Shown piece after piece: positions 11,401 to 22,034 of a stretch of 64,000 nucleotides of DNA. The position numbers were made by a program, and so were the translations under genes. The stretch is from NCBI GenBank assembly GCA_020881915.1, contig JAJFPB010000008.1, forward strand, positions 2,480,001 to 2,544,000, given 5' to 3'. Under the pieces are notes generated by a model, which was not told the DNA's origin, ran no database searches, and saw only the letters and a program-made list of their open reading frames with translations. The DNA is from Paramyrothecium sp. XJ0827 (lineage: Eukaryota > Ascomycota > Sordariomycetes > Hypocreales > Stachybotryaceae). Position 1 is the first letter of the stretch; each line of letters begins with the position of its first letter.

Positions 11401-11960
11401 ATTACTTGAACGAGGAGGATCATCGTGGTCAAACACCAATACTTTGGGCCTCAAAGAATGGTCACGAAGCAGTTGTGAAGATTCTACTCGATACCCCTGG
11501 AGTTGAACCAGACTTAGCGGACCAATATGGCCAAACTCCGCTCTATTGGGCTGCCAGGAACGGCCATGAAGACATTGTCAGGGCTCTGATACTGAGCGGC
11601 AAAACAAATGTCAATTCGAAAGATAACATGAACCAGACACCACTATTATGGGCTGCTAGAAATGGCCATGCCGGTGTCACTAAATGCCTTATAATAAGTG
11701 GCAAAGCTGAAGCGGAGATAAAGAATGATTCGGAGCGGACACCGCTATTATGGGCTTCGCGAAATCGCCACAAGGAAGTCATTAGGATTCTCCTGCAGGA
11801 TGGGAGGGCAAACCCTGATGCGAAGGACCAAGAGCTCGAAACTCCACTGAGTTGGGCGATGAAACATAACGAGGAGTCCAATGGAGAATTCAGCCAAATC
11901 GTGAGTCTGTTGAGTATGTATTCTGCGAGGCCGAAACCGATTACTCGTGAAGAGAAGTGA
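8422..11960 (+). CDS. NLR-like protein: PNP_UDP phosphorylase domain, NACHT, ankyrin repeats (one apparent frameshift)
   Basis: Exon 1 is 8422-9391. A 55-nt intron (donor GTCAGT, branch CTGAC, acceptor CTAG) leads to exon 2 at 9447. Residues about 10-310 form a nucleoside-phosphorylase-like domain (YTVAWIAALPIELAAA; GIGGGVPD; CFEMEAAG). A linker leads to NACHT with Walker A GKPGAGKS near residue 400 and Walker B-like FVDALDEC near residue 503. After a helical region, about five ankyrin repeats (TPLLWAARNGH type) lie at 11430-11860. The NACHT frame ends in a stop at 10844-10846, while homologous-looking sequence continues one frame over from about 10795. One extra base near GGGAAATG would explain this. 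A 70-nt intron at 10754-10823 would also restore frame, but it has a poor donor and no branch site. Fungal NLRs of this architecture act in non-self recognition and cell death; that role is inferred here. Confidence 0.85.
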
Positions 11961-13753
11961 AGACAAGATTTATCTCTAGTTCAACCCATTCCAAAAAAAG
12001 AAAATTTTTAGATTTTATGTCAAGGAAGAAAGTGTAGAACCATGTAGATTTGATAAAAGTTGAGTAGTGACAGATCTTGCAGGTTGACATGTGAATCTAC
12101 AAGATGAAAGGTGAGCATATATGCTCTTTTTCTAGTGTAGTTTGAAAAGAATGTTTAGGTATCCCAAGTTGCATAGAGTCCTCTTACATCCCATTCCATG
12201 AATTACTGAAAATCAACATGCGGAGGCCAGAACTGCGATTGTAGAGTATAACTACGGGCTGGATGGTGTGGTGGAGCAGAAGGCTCAGCCATGCGAGGCT
12301 GCTTGAGTAGTTAATGAGCTTAAATTGATAACTTGACACCTAGCTGATCGATCTACGAGTTTCGGGTAATGGTGGTCTCTGTTAATTCGTTACAGTGATT
12401 TAATGAGAGCCAGATCATTTTGTTAGCATTCACTCCACATCTTGAATCTTGCCGAGTTCGTTGCTGTGGGAGTCGTCTAATCCAACAGCATGCCTTTCTT
12501 CACGACTGAGTCTCAACTGATACTGCATCATAGCTGATGAACACGACATGATTGTGACCGACGGCGCCAGTAATGCCGTGGAGCACCAAACACAACGATA
12601 GTACCATGAGGAGCAGAAGCATTGCCGAGAAGGTTACACCAGTATCTAGGGACCGCAAAGTAACCAGCAACGCATCAACGACTTCGGGAGTTCCACACAG
12701 AACGAAGATAGCCTCGATGTTCTCGTGAAACCCTCTGAACTATTCGTGAACACAGTTGCTCTAAGGGCAATCGCTCGAAAACGTGAGCGACCAAGCCGTG
12801 TAGTATGGTAGAGCGGAGATAGGCAAAAGGGAATAGCTGAACGAACCAATACAAAGCTCCTGGTCCCAAACCGCAAATCTGAGACCAAGCAAGCGATCAA
12901 ACTTTGGGTAGCCACCTCAGACTCAAGCAGTGGCACAGCCTTGTGAAGCTGCAGCCTCTTGGAAGCGTCAAGAGGATTCACTGCGTTGGGACGTGCGTCT
13001 TGAGCTGCGACTATTGCCAATGCTAAAAATCCATTGACTACAGTGCATCCAGCTAGCTCCGCGTTTCGGTGATTCTCTAACGAAAAGGAAAAGATCAATG
13101 TCCCGACTTCGTCCGAGCTACCAGAATGCTTGAAGTGTCCCGGATCACTACGACATTTGCACTCCGAACTACTAAGTTCAGTTGCTAACAAGATTCTTTG
13201 GTGTGTCCGTGGATAGTCCATCCGAGATACCGTCCACCTGGGCCAGAAATGTTTCAGTAAATATGTGCGACCTCAGCATCTCTTCATCTAGCAAGATTTG
13301 GACACCTTGAACCTGATGCTATTTAGAAAAATTCCGGGACAATCCATAATTAAGAGAATAGTTCAGTTTTAGAAAAGGAAAATCAAATTGTTCGCTTGGA
13401 TTTTGACGCAACCCGTTGTTTCCGAAGACACTTGGAGCTTCAGCATTTCCGAGAAAGCATACTACATCATGTCGGTCATTTTGTGCACAGCTCTGTGAAT
13501 CCGCTGCCCATGTTATATTATTCAAACAGCGCCAACAATTTTGCTAAACAACATAAGAGGAAAGGTAACAAGCTTTGATGACTGGCTGTATTCGCATGGT
13601 CATTCCGGAGCTCCTTTCGCCACTAGCTTTTCCGCTGCGGAGCATCAAGATTGCTTACCCTATAACAGGTTGTGTCTGTTGGCTGCTTCCACGACTGGAC
13701 AGCGCAAGCTACTTTACTGATACAGCTTATTCACATTTAAATTTGAACACTTG
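11961..13753. other. Gene-poor region, possible degraded coding sequence
   Basis: The first 350 bp is AT-rich with poly-A/T tracts, fitting a 3' flank. A minus-strand ORF at 12646-13221 (191 aa) and an overlapping one at 12675-12869 look coding-like in places but belong to no family I recognise, and the plausible frame changes. They may be remnants of a decayed gene. Nothing else stands out. Confidence 0.35.
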
Positions 13754-14216
13754 CTAATTATTTAAACACTTGATCCTTTCCACTCGACCAAGCGATGGTG
13801 ACAAGACTTCAAAGCGTCGTCGCATGTGGAAGGCGAGGTGTGATAGAGGCCATCTCTTCGTTGGCATCATCGAGCCGACCACAATCACCTTCTCTTGAAA
13901 TCTCGTGACATCCTTGATGGGTCCGATATTTCTAGCGTCTAGCAGCCTCCTTACAACCTCATTGATTACCTCGGAGGAGTCGATGCCGATATCTCCACTT
14001 GTCTTTCGCTTCGACAAGGTGTGGTTCGACCACAGCATGCTTTACCAGCTTCGCAAAGTATTGAGAACCGTCGGATTTAATTTCACTAAAGCCGACAGGC
14101 ATTGTATGAGTTTCGATAGTTGGATATTCCTCATCTCCTAAGTGTCTGTCATATTGGGTCCTCGCGAGCTGGCCCTTGGCGTCATCCGCAACTGGCCCAC
14201 TTACCCATCCAAACAC
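13754..14216 (-). pseudogene. Possible remnant of a TIR-like / deoxyribosyltransferase-like domain
   Basis: Two minus-strand frames together read like the start of a nucleotide-hydrolase Rossmann domain. Frame one gives MPVGFSEIKSDGSQYF then LVKHAVVEPHLVEA. After a frame change near 13985-13995, frame two gives SGDIGIDSSEVINEVV and RRLLDAR. The pattern of an MPF/MPV-like opening, a 'VxxAV..P' helix, 'SGDI' and then 'I..LLDA' is that of prokaryotic-type TIR-like or nucleoside 2-deoxyribosyltransferase-like domains that also occur in fungi. The following ADLT-NPNV segment is not recognisable, so the domain is broken. Its closeness to the NLR may be coincidence. Identification is tentative. Confidence 0.3.
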
Positions 14217-15343
14217 GCTGCCCAGAGCAACGGAACCTGGTGAAACTACCGGGTAGGAGGCAAGGGGCAGGAGGGAAGAGGCGACACTGAGACAAGGTCC
14301 GGAAAGAAGGCCTCAGACTCTTTTCAGCTCCCCGTCTCCTGGGCCAACAATAGAGTACAGATCGTTGTCCAGTATCCGTATCTCTGTCGCGGCCATCTGG
14401 TAGTAGAAACGGCTGGTGAATCCTGTGGAGAACATATTTGTAAGAGGCTTATCTGGCATATCCGAGACCTAGCAAGAAACAGGGGAGTAGAATTCACAGG
14501 CATGGTTGAACTTGTGGAGAGTCATCTTGTGTGACGATCATTATTTGAGTATTCACTCGCAACGGTACCAGCGCAAAGGCTTCAAACATATTTCCATCAA
14601 CATTTACGTGTACTTTACCAGCTCACTTTGACTTCTCACACGCTCCAGCATCCCACAACAGATGCTCTCTACAAGGACACGCAGCAACTGCGACATGGGC
14701 AGAAGCAAACCCACCGCTCGGCACAGCACTACCCAGGATGGCTACGTCCGACGCAACGCAACGCAACCTGCACGCGCACGCATGCACTCGGTTCGCGGCC
14801 CTGTGCCGTCTGCGCCGTCTCCGCTGATAGGCGTGACGTGCTTTGAGGGGTCATGCATGGCTCAAAGCAAGAAGATGGCTGGTTGCGGGCGCTCACTTAT
14901 CTCTCTCGCCCCAGGCTTGTCGAGTCCAGCTGCTCACATGTTGGTTTGGTGTTTGTTGGGGGGAGGGGACAGTACAAGCTTCATATGGTCTGATTGAACA
15001 AGAGGGTCCCTTGCAAAACGCGTCCTAGACTGTCGGTGAACGAGCTCGTGTCGGCCATGGATGGCTAGCCGTTGCGATCAAAGAAGTGCTGACCCTCTGC
15101 GTATCCGTGCTCCGGCTCATCCATGTCGACACATGCTATTGGGTCGTCACACTGCATCTCGGCGACCTTCCGGGGGTCCTTTTCCCTGGCTCTTTTCCTT
15201 GCCTGGGGCTTTTCCCCCCGGCAGCAATGTCCTGTCCCCCCTCTTCTGCCCCGTCTTTTCCGTTGGGTGAGAAGCTCTTGAATCAAGGTTCGGCTAACGT
15301 TGAGAGGCTGGTTCAAGGCATCGGTTAAGCAACACGCCCCCCT

Positions 15344-15373
15344 TCGGAAAAGGCCTGTCGATCGCTTTTCCGA
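15344..15373. promoter_or_regulatory. Inverted repeat TCGGAAAAG-N12-CTTTTCCGA, candidate regulator site
   Basis: Two perfect 9-bp arms, 15344-15352 and 15365-15373, face each other across 12 bp, about 360 bp upstream of the MFS start codon. CGG half-sites in inverted arrangement are typical of Zn2Cys6 regulators. The same 9-mer recurs in the promoters of the AKR and carboxylate reductase genes. Binding is inferred. Confidence 0.5.
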
Positions 15374-15657
15374 CGCGGCCACACCACCATCTCAGCTCCA
15401 ACTCCAACTCGTCGAGCGTTGGTGCAACACGGCCCTGCCTGGTCTCGGGCCCCTTGTCCCCTGCTCCGCTAGCGCTGGGCCGCATTTCCCTTTCCCCAGA
15501 CGTGCGCTCGTCCCCTCCCCCACAATCCCCGCAAACCAGATGTTAACGGATATGGAAATGGAAATCCCCCCCCAAGGGTTGTGGTTGTTGCTCTGTCAGA
15601 TTGCGCATCTCCGTCTCCTTGGCCCTTGCGACTCTGTGACCCCCCTCCGGATCTTGA

Positions 15658-15663
15658 TATAAA
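15658..15663 (+). promoter_or_regulatory. TATA box of the MFS transporter gene
   Basis: TATAAA within GATATAAAG, about 70 bp before the ATG at 15730. Confidence 0.5.
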
Positions 15664-15729
15664 GACTTGGGGTACCATCGAGTCTTTGGGGCTCTCCAGC
15701 TCAGCCTTCCTCGGACAGCTCCCGCATTG

Positions 15730-17523
15730 ATGAACCAGGAACGCATCAGCACCTCGTCCAACCAGGCAGACATGGCGACCATGGCGCAAGACAACAAGAA
15801 CAACATCTCGCACGTCGAGGACCCCGACCACGATGACTTCCAGAAGCCGACCGTGAACGAGAAGGTCGACGAGTTCGGCGCCGTCGCCAAGACCGACCCG
15901 AAGGAGATTGCCCTCGTCAAGAAGCTGGACTGGTACATGATGGTAAGCTATTCTCAGCCTCGATCGTCTCAGTGATGGTGGGAGATTGGCCATGACTGAC
16001 GCTCACTCACTCAGCCTATCCTCTGGCTCATGTACTTCTTCAACTTCCTCGACCGGAATGCCATGATCAACGGGCGTCTCAACGACCTCGAGGAGCATCT
16101 CGGCCTCAAGGGCAGCCAGTACAACACCTGCGTGTCCATCCTGTTCGTTGGTTATCTCTGCGGCCAGGTCCCCTCCAACATGATTCTCAACCGTGTCCGA
16201 CCTTCGTGGTACATGGGCGGTAAGCATGCGATCTGTCTCTTGAGTTTCTTCTGAAACAGCGGCTGATCCTCTTCTAGGTTTCTGCATGGCCTGGTCCGTC
16301 CTGTCTCTCCTCACATACAAGGCCACGACATTTGAGAGCATGCTCGTCTGCCGCTTCCTGCTCGGCCTTACTGAGGCGCCCTTCTACCCCGGCGCTCTGT
16401 ACATGATCTCCATGTTCTACACCCGCAAGGAGATTGCCACGCGCATGTCCATCTTCTACACCGGAAACATGGCTGCGAGTTCTTTCTCTGGCCTCATTGC
16501 CGCGCCCATCTTCTCTGAGCTGAGCGGTGTCCACGGCCTCCACGGCTGGCAATGGTGAGATTCCATGAACAGAACATCCCCTCCCGCGGCCAGGCGCTAA
16601 TCTCATCATCTTCACAGGCTCTTCATCATCCAGGGTGCCTTCTCCATGGCCGTCGCTATCCTCGCCTTCTTCACCCTCCCCGACAGCCCTCTCAAGACCC
16701 GATGGCTTAAGCCTGAGGAGCGTCAGCTGGCGCACGACCGCATTGCCCGTGACACCACCGGCCGCCGTGAGGGGACCAGCGTCTGGACCGGTCTGCGCGA
16801 GGCTGCCACCGACTGGCGAACATGGGTTTTCTGCCTCATGGACAACTTCCATCTTTCTGTAAGTCGCGAGCCCAGCCCTGCGACCTTTGGTACACGACGC
16901 TAATCAAACGCAACAGGCCAACGGTTTCAAGAACTTCCTGCCCAGCGTCATCAAGACTCTCGGCTACAACCCCACCATCACGCTTGTCCTGACCTGCCCT
17001 CCGTACCTGTTCTCCGCCTTTGTTTCCGTCGCCGTCTCTTGGTCTTCTGGCCGCTACAACGAGCGAACATGGCACACGACCCTCAGCAAGGCCGTTGCCA
17101 TCGTTGGTTTTGTCCTCTCGTGCGCCACTCTCAACATTCCTGCCCGCTTCGTCGGCATCATGCTCTTCGTCGGTGCTACCTACGGTGTCAACAACATTAT
17201 TCTCGGCTGGACCGCCAGTGGTAAGTTCAGACGCTTCTAGAGTTGCTTCCTTTTCTAACGGCGTTGCAGTTGTTGGTCAGACCGATGAGAAGAAGGCCGT
17301 TGCCATTGCCATGGCCAACACCTTCGGCAACCTCGCCTCCGTCTACACCCCCTACCTTTGGCCCAAGAGCGCCGAGCCCCGCTACGTCCAGCCCATGGTT
17401 GCCTCGAGTGCCTTCTCAGTTGGTGTCATCATCTGCGCCTGGATCATGAGGTGGTCTCTGCAGCGCAAGAACAAGAAGATGCGCGAGGCGAACCCTAACG
17501 AGACCAACTTTTACGTGTACTAA
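15730..17523 (+). CDS. MFS transporter, anion:cation symporter (ACS, Dal5/Tna1-like) family
   Basis: Six exons: 15730-15942, 16015-16219, 16278-16554, 16618-16858, 16917-17220 and 17270-17523, giving 497 aa. All five introns (48-72 nt) have GTRAG-type donors. A charged 70-residue cytosolic N-terminus precedes the first membrane span (PILWLMYFFNFLDRNAM). The DRNAMINGR motif after span 1, LGLTEAPFYPGALYM in the first half and a central loop rich in charged residues are those of the ACS family, whose fungal members import carboxylates such as allantoate and nicotinate and whose bacterial members import galactonate and hexuronates. Twelve spans are expected. An in-frame ATG at 15772 is an alternative start. 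First gene of a co-oriented block, with a candidate regulator site in its promoter. The substrate is unknown; a sugar acid is suggested by the dehydratase neighbour. Confidence 0.9.
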
Positions 17524-18736
17524 TTTGGAGCGTGTATACTGGCGTGGGTGACCTTGGCAGAATTTTGTAATACGATGCGGCTCCCATTTGAAGGGCATAA
17601 AGCTTGCATCTCAATACAGAGGACATGCCAACTAGGTAGCAGAATGGAATTAGGCGCAATGATGAGCAAGCCACTTTTAAATGAATTTGTGCAACTACAA
17701 CGAACGTCTCTTTTATGATGTGAAGTGCCATCACAATTTTTTCACCCTTTACTGCGTGAGGCAGAAAGAACACACTGCTAACCGGAAGTCCAGCGAGAAG
17801 CTTGGCTACCCTTCATCGTGTCTGGGCGGCTCCAAGGTGGCACATGGCGTCCCATCAGATCTCAACCAGATCTGTGTTACAGCCTTCATATGGATTAGAC
17901 CAACGCGCCAGAGTGAACCAAGATCAACAAGGCCAAGAAGTAGTTCGCCAAGAAATAAGCATAAAAAGTCGAGAACATGCACGATTCCAACCTTGTCTGG
18001 AAGCGAGGTGGCAGGACGCGGATTTTAATCCGTGCTACATATCCGCCAACGCAACGGTCATCTATCCATGCAAGCCGCAACCATGTCTATCAAAAAGGCG
18101 TTTCCTCTGTGATAAATCTATAGCTTGTTCCCTGCCTTTGGTCATCTGCCCCAGCACCTCATCCACACCTCAGAAGCGCCATTCGCCCAACACGTCTCCT
18201 TGGGCTGCGTGGCTACGTCGACGCCAGGTGGTAGTGAGGGGCCCTGCTCGTGAGAAAGTCCGGGTCGGAGGCCAAATTGACCTGAGGGGGAAGTGCAGGA
18301 CGTCATGTACCTGGAGCGTGGTGTAAAAGGTCCACAAGAGTTGAGAGAAAAGCGTCTCAGGTGCGTGGGCGGTGTTAATGTAAGAGCAGTATATAAACGA
18401 GCGTCCGAAGTTACGTGAACATTGCGCAACTCGGTCGCCGGACGGCATTCCGTCCCCCCTCTCCCGAGCCGAAACAGCGACTCGCCTCCGGCTGGACACA
18501 CGGCGTTCGGCGAGTCAGACGCTCTTTTCCGAGTGCCGGCTGGAAACGCGGCGTTGACGAATGAAAATGGAGCTTTTCCGATTACCGAGGTGCAGTAGTC
18601 GGATAAATGATACGCACCAATGGGATCACGCAATGGGGTAGGATCTGTTCACGATGTTGACATTGTTAAGAGTGAGGAAGCTCTCATCTATGCGAGAGTA
18701 TATTCATCAAGTTCTCAAAACTTATCGCTAGCCATC
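17524..18736. other. Intergenic region and AKR promoter
   Basis: About 1.2 kb with no credible gene; overlapping ORFs at 17681-18326 and 18142-18633 lack domains. A TATATAAA lies at 18390-18397. The duplicated motif region at 18488-18585 is listed separately. Confidence 0.5.
18488..18585 (+). promoter_or_regulatory. Imperfect 48-49 bp tandem duplication carrying two CTTTTCCGA motifs
   Basis: Two units each start CCGGCTGGA (18488 and 18536), continue through CGGCGTT and end with CTTTTCCGA (18524-18532 and 18573-18581). The block sits 155-250 bp upstream of the AKR start codon. Duplicating a unit that carries the shared motif doubles the presumed regulator site. Confidence 0.55.
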
Positions 18737-19827
18737 ATGTCTTCTGGTCGCACTTTCAAGCTCAACTCTGGACACACCATTCCCGCCGTAGGGCTGGGCA
18801 CTTGGGTATGGCGCCCTCTAGCTCTTTTGAGTCGAGAACTCGCTAATGCGGGGTAGCAATCTGGCCCCAATGAGGTCGCAAATGCTGTCGAGTTCGCCTT
18901 GAAGCATGGCTATCGCCATATTGACGCTGCAGCAGTCTACGATAATGAGGCCGAGGTCGGTGCTGGCATCAAGGCGTCGGGCGTGCCCCGCGAGGACATC
19001 TTCCTGACGTCCAAGCTCTGGAACACGCACCACCGGGGCGTTGATGTCGAGGAGGCTCTGGATCAGTCGCTCAAGGACCTGGGCACCGACTACCTGGACC
19101 TGTACCTCATCCACTGGCCCGTGTCATTCAAGAAGCCCGAGAAGCAGACGGAGCGGTTCCCCATTGACCCCGCTGACGAGGGCGTCCACGTCGTCGATGT
19201 GCCCATCAAGGAGACGTGGCAGGCTCTGGAGGCGTTGGTGAAGAAGGGCAAGGTCAGGAGCATCGGCATTAGCAATTTCAACAAGGAGAAGACGGAGGAG
19301 ATTCTGGCATTGTGAGATTTCTCGACTAACTACGACTGAAAAAAATGACTGACCAGGTTTACAGCGCTGAAATCAAGCCTGCAGTCAACCAGATTGAAGC
19401 TCACCCCTTCCTGCAACAACCAGGCCTCCTGGAGTGGTCTAAGCAGCAAGACATCCTTATCACAGCCTACTCGCCGTCGGGTAACAACATTTACAACCTG
19501 CCCAAGGCCATCGATGACCCCGCCGTCATTGAGATCGCCAAGTCGCTCGGCAAGACGCCTGCGCAGGTGCTGATCCAGTGGGCCGTGCAGCGGGGCACCG
19601 TGGTGCTGCCGAAGTCGGTGACGCCTTCGCGCATCGCCGAGAACTTTGAGGATTTCGAGATTCCACAGGAGGCATTTGAGAAGATCAACGCGCTGGACAA
19701 GAACCATAGGTACAACATGCCCGCGCGCTTGGGCGTTGACGTGTTTGGGGAGCACTCGGAGGAGTTCTTGAAGGGTGCTAGGGCGGACTGGATTGCGAAG
19801 CAGAAGGAGCTCAAGGCGGCTGCATAG
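18737..19827 (+). CDS. Aldo-keto reductase (Gcy1/glycerol dehydrogenase-like)
   Basis: Exons 18737-18805, 18857-19311 and 19365-19827 encode 328 aa, a usual AKR length. The catalytic tetrad is present with normal spacing: Asp46 and Tyr51 in HIDAAAVYDNE, Lys76 in LTSKLWN and His109 in LIHWPV. GISNFN, NQIEAHPFLQQ and the NADPH-binding PKSVTPSRIAEN follow in the expected order. The family reduces aldehydes (glyceraldehyde, xylose, glycolaldehyde and others) with NADPH in the cytosol. The second intron uses the acceptor TTTACAG at 19358-19364; the nearer CAG would break the frame. The promoter has two copies of CTTTTCCGA. Beside a carboxylate reductase, a role in reducing its aldehyde product is plausible; the substrate is not predictable from sequence. 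Confidence 0.92.
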
Positions 19828-20319
19828 AGGGAATGAACTACATATTCTTGCATATAGAGGTTTATGATGAATAGACGATTGCCATGTAATTCAATTGCTT
19901 ACCAAAATTGACATGATCTTGTTTGTTTCCATCTGGGCGAAGTAATGGCTGCATGCTAGGTATAGACTCTCATTCATAGTAAAGGCGAATTCAATGTGAC
20001 AATTTCTAAAGTCAGCAGAAATTACATCGGTCAATGCCCATCAAATTCGTTACCGTCAATTCCTTTCCATTCACGAGAAGCAGAAAACTACCGTGATGCC
20101 GCATTCCCGTTCATTGTCCGTCCCGCCAAGATCCGACCTCGGAGAAGTCACGGACGCGGCTACGTTTTCCGACCCGGGCCAAACTGACCCGAAACGCCGG
20201 CAGCGGCTCGGCACGAACACCGGTGCTTCGCGGTCAACCGACCGACGCTGCTTATAACCCCCGGGGCTGAGGCAATTTGATTACTGGAGTTTCGCTATCA
20301 CACGTCAAATCGAACCAAA
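19828..20319. other. Intergenic region and promoter of the dehydratase gene
   Basis: No gene. It contains GTTTTCCGA (20164-20172), matching the shared motif in eight of nine positions, about 150 bp upstream of the ATG. TTATAA (20252-20257) lies about 65 bp upstream. The 20100-20270 stretch is GC-rich with several CCGAC/CGG elements. Confidence 0.5.
20165..20172 (+). promoter_or_regulatory. TTTTCCGA motif in the dehydratase promoter
   Basis: Single exact copy of the 8-bp core shared with the MFS, AKR and carboxylate reductase promoters, followed by CCCGGG. Candidate regulator site by recurrence only. Confidence 0.4.
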
Positions 20320-21637
20320 ATGGGCAAAATAGCTTCCATCGAGTATTTCCGCGTGCCCCCGCGCTGGCTGTTCGTCAAGATCACCGACGAAGCCGGCAAC
20401 GTCGGGTGGGGAGAGGCGTCGCTGGAGGGACACACACAGGCGGTTGAGGGGTGTCTGGATGCCTGGATCTCGCAGTACACGGGGCTGGAGGCAGAGTATG
20501 TCGTTCAAAGGAATTTTAGAAAATAGTGCTAATCGATGCAGCGAGATTGAGCAGATCTGGCAAAAGTCCTGGCGCATGGGCTTCTACCGCGGGGGTCCAG
20601 TTTTCATGAGTGCGCTGGCAGGCATCGATATTGCGCTGTGGGATCTCAAGGGTAAGAATCACGAAGTCAATGTTAAATGGGCTCGTTCTGAAACTTTTCA
20701 ATGTTTTTAGCACGAAAGCTCAATGTTCCAATCTACGAACTGCTTGGCGGAAAAGTCAGGGATCTGATCAAGGTCTATGCCTGGATTGGAGGCGATCGCC
20801 CTGGAGATGTGGAGGCTCAAGCGTATGTTCGCCTGCCAAACAACCTCTTACAAGAGGAAAATGGCAAGAATATGCTGACGTTTGGATAGGTTGTCTCGCC
20901 GCGCTCAAGGTTTCACCGCCATCAAGATGAATGGCACAGAGGACCTCGGCTGGCTAGACTCACCATCAGCTCTCGATGCATGCGTTGAAAGAGTCAAGGC
21001 CGTCAAGGCGCTGGGCATGGACGCTGGTGTCGATTTTCACGGTCGCGTGCATAAGCCCATGGCCAGACAACTTGCTGCGTTATTAGCACCGCATCGGCCA
21101 ATGTTTATTGAGGAGCCTCTCCTTTCCGAACACCTTGAAGGCATCAAGGCTTTCGCACAGACCGTCACCTGTCCTATTGCGCTCGGCGAACGCTTGCATA
21201 GCCGTTGGGATGTGAAACCCTTCCTTGAAGCAGCATGCGTCGATATTTTGCAACCTGACATCTCCCATGTCGGAGGAATTTCCGAATTGCGCCGCATTGC
21301 GAATATGGCCGAGGCATACGATGTCGCGATTGCTCCCCACTGCCCACTTGGACCAATCGCTCTCGCAGCAAACATCCAAGTTATGGCAGCCACATCAAAT
21401 TTTGCCATCCAGGAGATGAGTCTTGGCATTCACTACAACACTGGTGGACATGATTTGCTATCATACATTAAAAACCCTGAGATTTGGGATGTGGAAAATG
21501 GCTACGTCAAGCTTATGAAGGGACCAGGACTAGGCATTGATGTCGATGAAAAGAAGATTAGGGAGCTAAGCAAGGACGCTGTGCCTTGGGTAAGTCCTGG
21601 GTTCGTCGGACCCGGAGGAGAATTGAGAGAATGGTGA
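20320..21637 (+). CDS. Enolase-superfamily sugar-acid dehydratase, D-galactonate dehydratase-like
   Basis: Exons 20320-20495, 20542-20651, 20711-20822 and 20890-21637 give 381 aa, almost the length of bacterial DgoD. The metal ligands fall in order: Asp181 in VDFHGR, Glu207 in MFIEEP and Glu233 in ALGERL. The acid/base His183 (in DFHGR) and His283 (in APHCPLGP) are present, each two residues from their DgoD counterparts. [18 protein letters not shown] and GIHYN also match that family. The family dehydrates an aldonate to a 2-keto-3-deoxy-aldonate using Mg2+. The closeness to DgoD suggests D-galactonate or a stereoisomer, but substrates vary widely in this superfamily. No aldolase or kinase for the product is in the window, unlike classical galactonate or galacturonate pathways. 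Confidence 0.92.
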
Positions 21638-22034
21638 GGATTCGCAGAGACCAAGTAAAGCCATAGAGAAATAGCCAAAGTCTAGAACACAGCCCTACGT
21701 CTAGAGCATCCACCGACCAGGCCAAGAGCCTCGTCTCCTCAACAACTGCCCGAAGCACACTAACCACGAAGCCCTGAATCGCGCCAATCCAGCCCCAAGC
21801 CCACAAAAAGTCTGGGGAACTTGGCCACCCGAGACCCATGTCTAGTGCCTGCGTCTTCCCCCGCAAGACGCCAAACCGGTCAGTCCCATTTGCTTTCCCC
21901 GCGCGAAGATGGCGCGCCCGGTAGTGAGAAGCCTTTAAGAACTCCGCTTCGCCGAAAGCGAGCCGTTTCCGACGTCAGCGTCCCCCTTTTCCGTAGGACC
22001 CAGCAGCCAGCAACCCGCCCAGAGTCGAACCACC
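21638..22034. other. Intergenic region and promoter of the Zn2Cys6 regulator gene
   Basis: About 400 bp without a gene. Imperfect matches to the shared motif lie close to the start codon at 21965-21994. Confidence 0.45.
21965..21994 (+). promoter_or_regulatory. Two imperfect copies of CTTTTCCGA upstream of the regulator gene
   Basis: GTTTCCGAC (21965-21973) and CTTTTCCGT (21986-21994), the latter differing from the 9-mer by one base, lie 40-70 bp before the ATG at 22035. They could allow autoregulation; weaker evidence than at the other promoters. Confidence 0.3.

Larger units (their letters stand above)
14217..15729. other. Long intergenic region and promoter of the MFS transporter gene
   Basis: About 1.5 kb without a convincing gene. 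Several overlapping ORFs on both strands (14628-15662) have no domain and look like GC-rich shadows. The proximal part carries an inverted CTTTTCCGA repeat, another TTTTCCGT at 15256-15263, C-runs around 15565, and a TATA element. Confidence 0.5.

Noticed and set aside
12646..13221. 191-aa minus-strand ORF as a real gene
   Set aside because: The coding-like signal changes frame along the stretch and no family is recognisable; recorded only as possible degraded sequence.
14628..15662. Several GC-rich ORFs upstream of the first MFS gene
   Set aside because: They overlap one another on both strands, have low-complexity composition and no domain; the region behaves as promoter.
17681..18326. ORFs of 115 and 174 aa between the MFS and AKR genes
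   Set aside because: They overlap each other in different frames, have no family resemblance and no plausible splice links.
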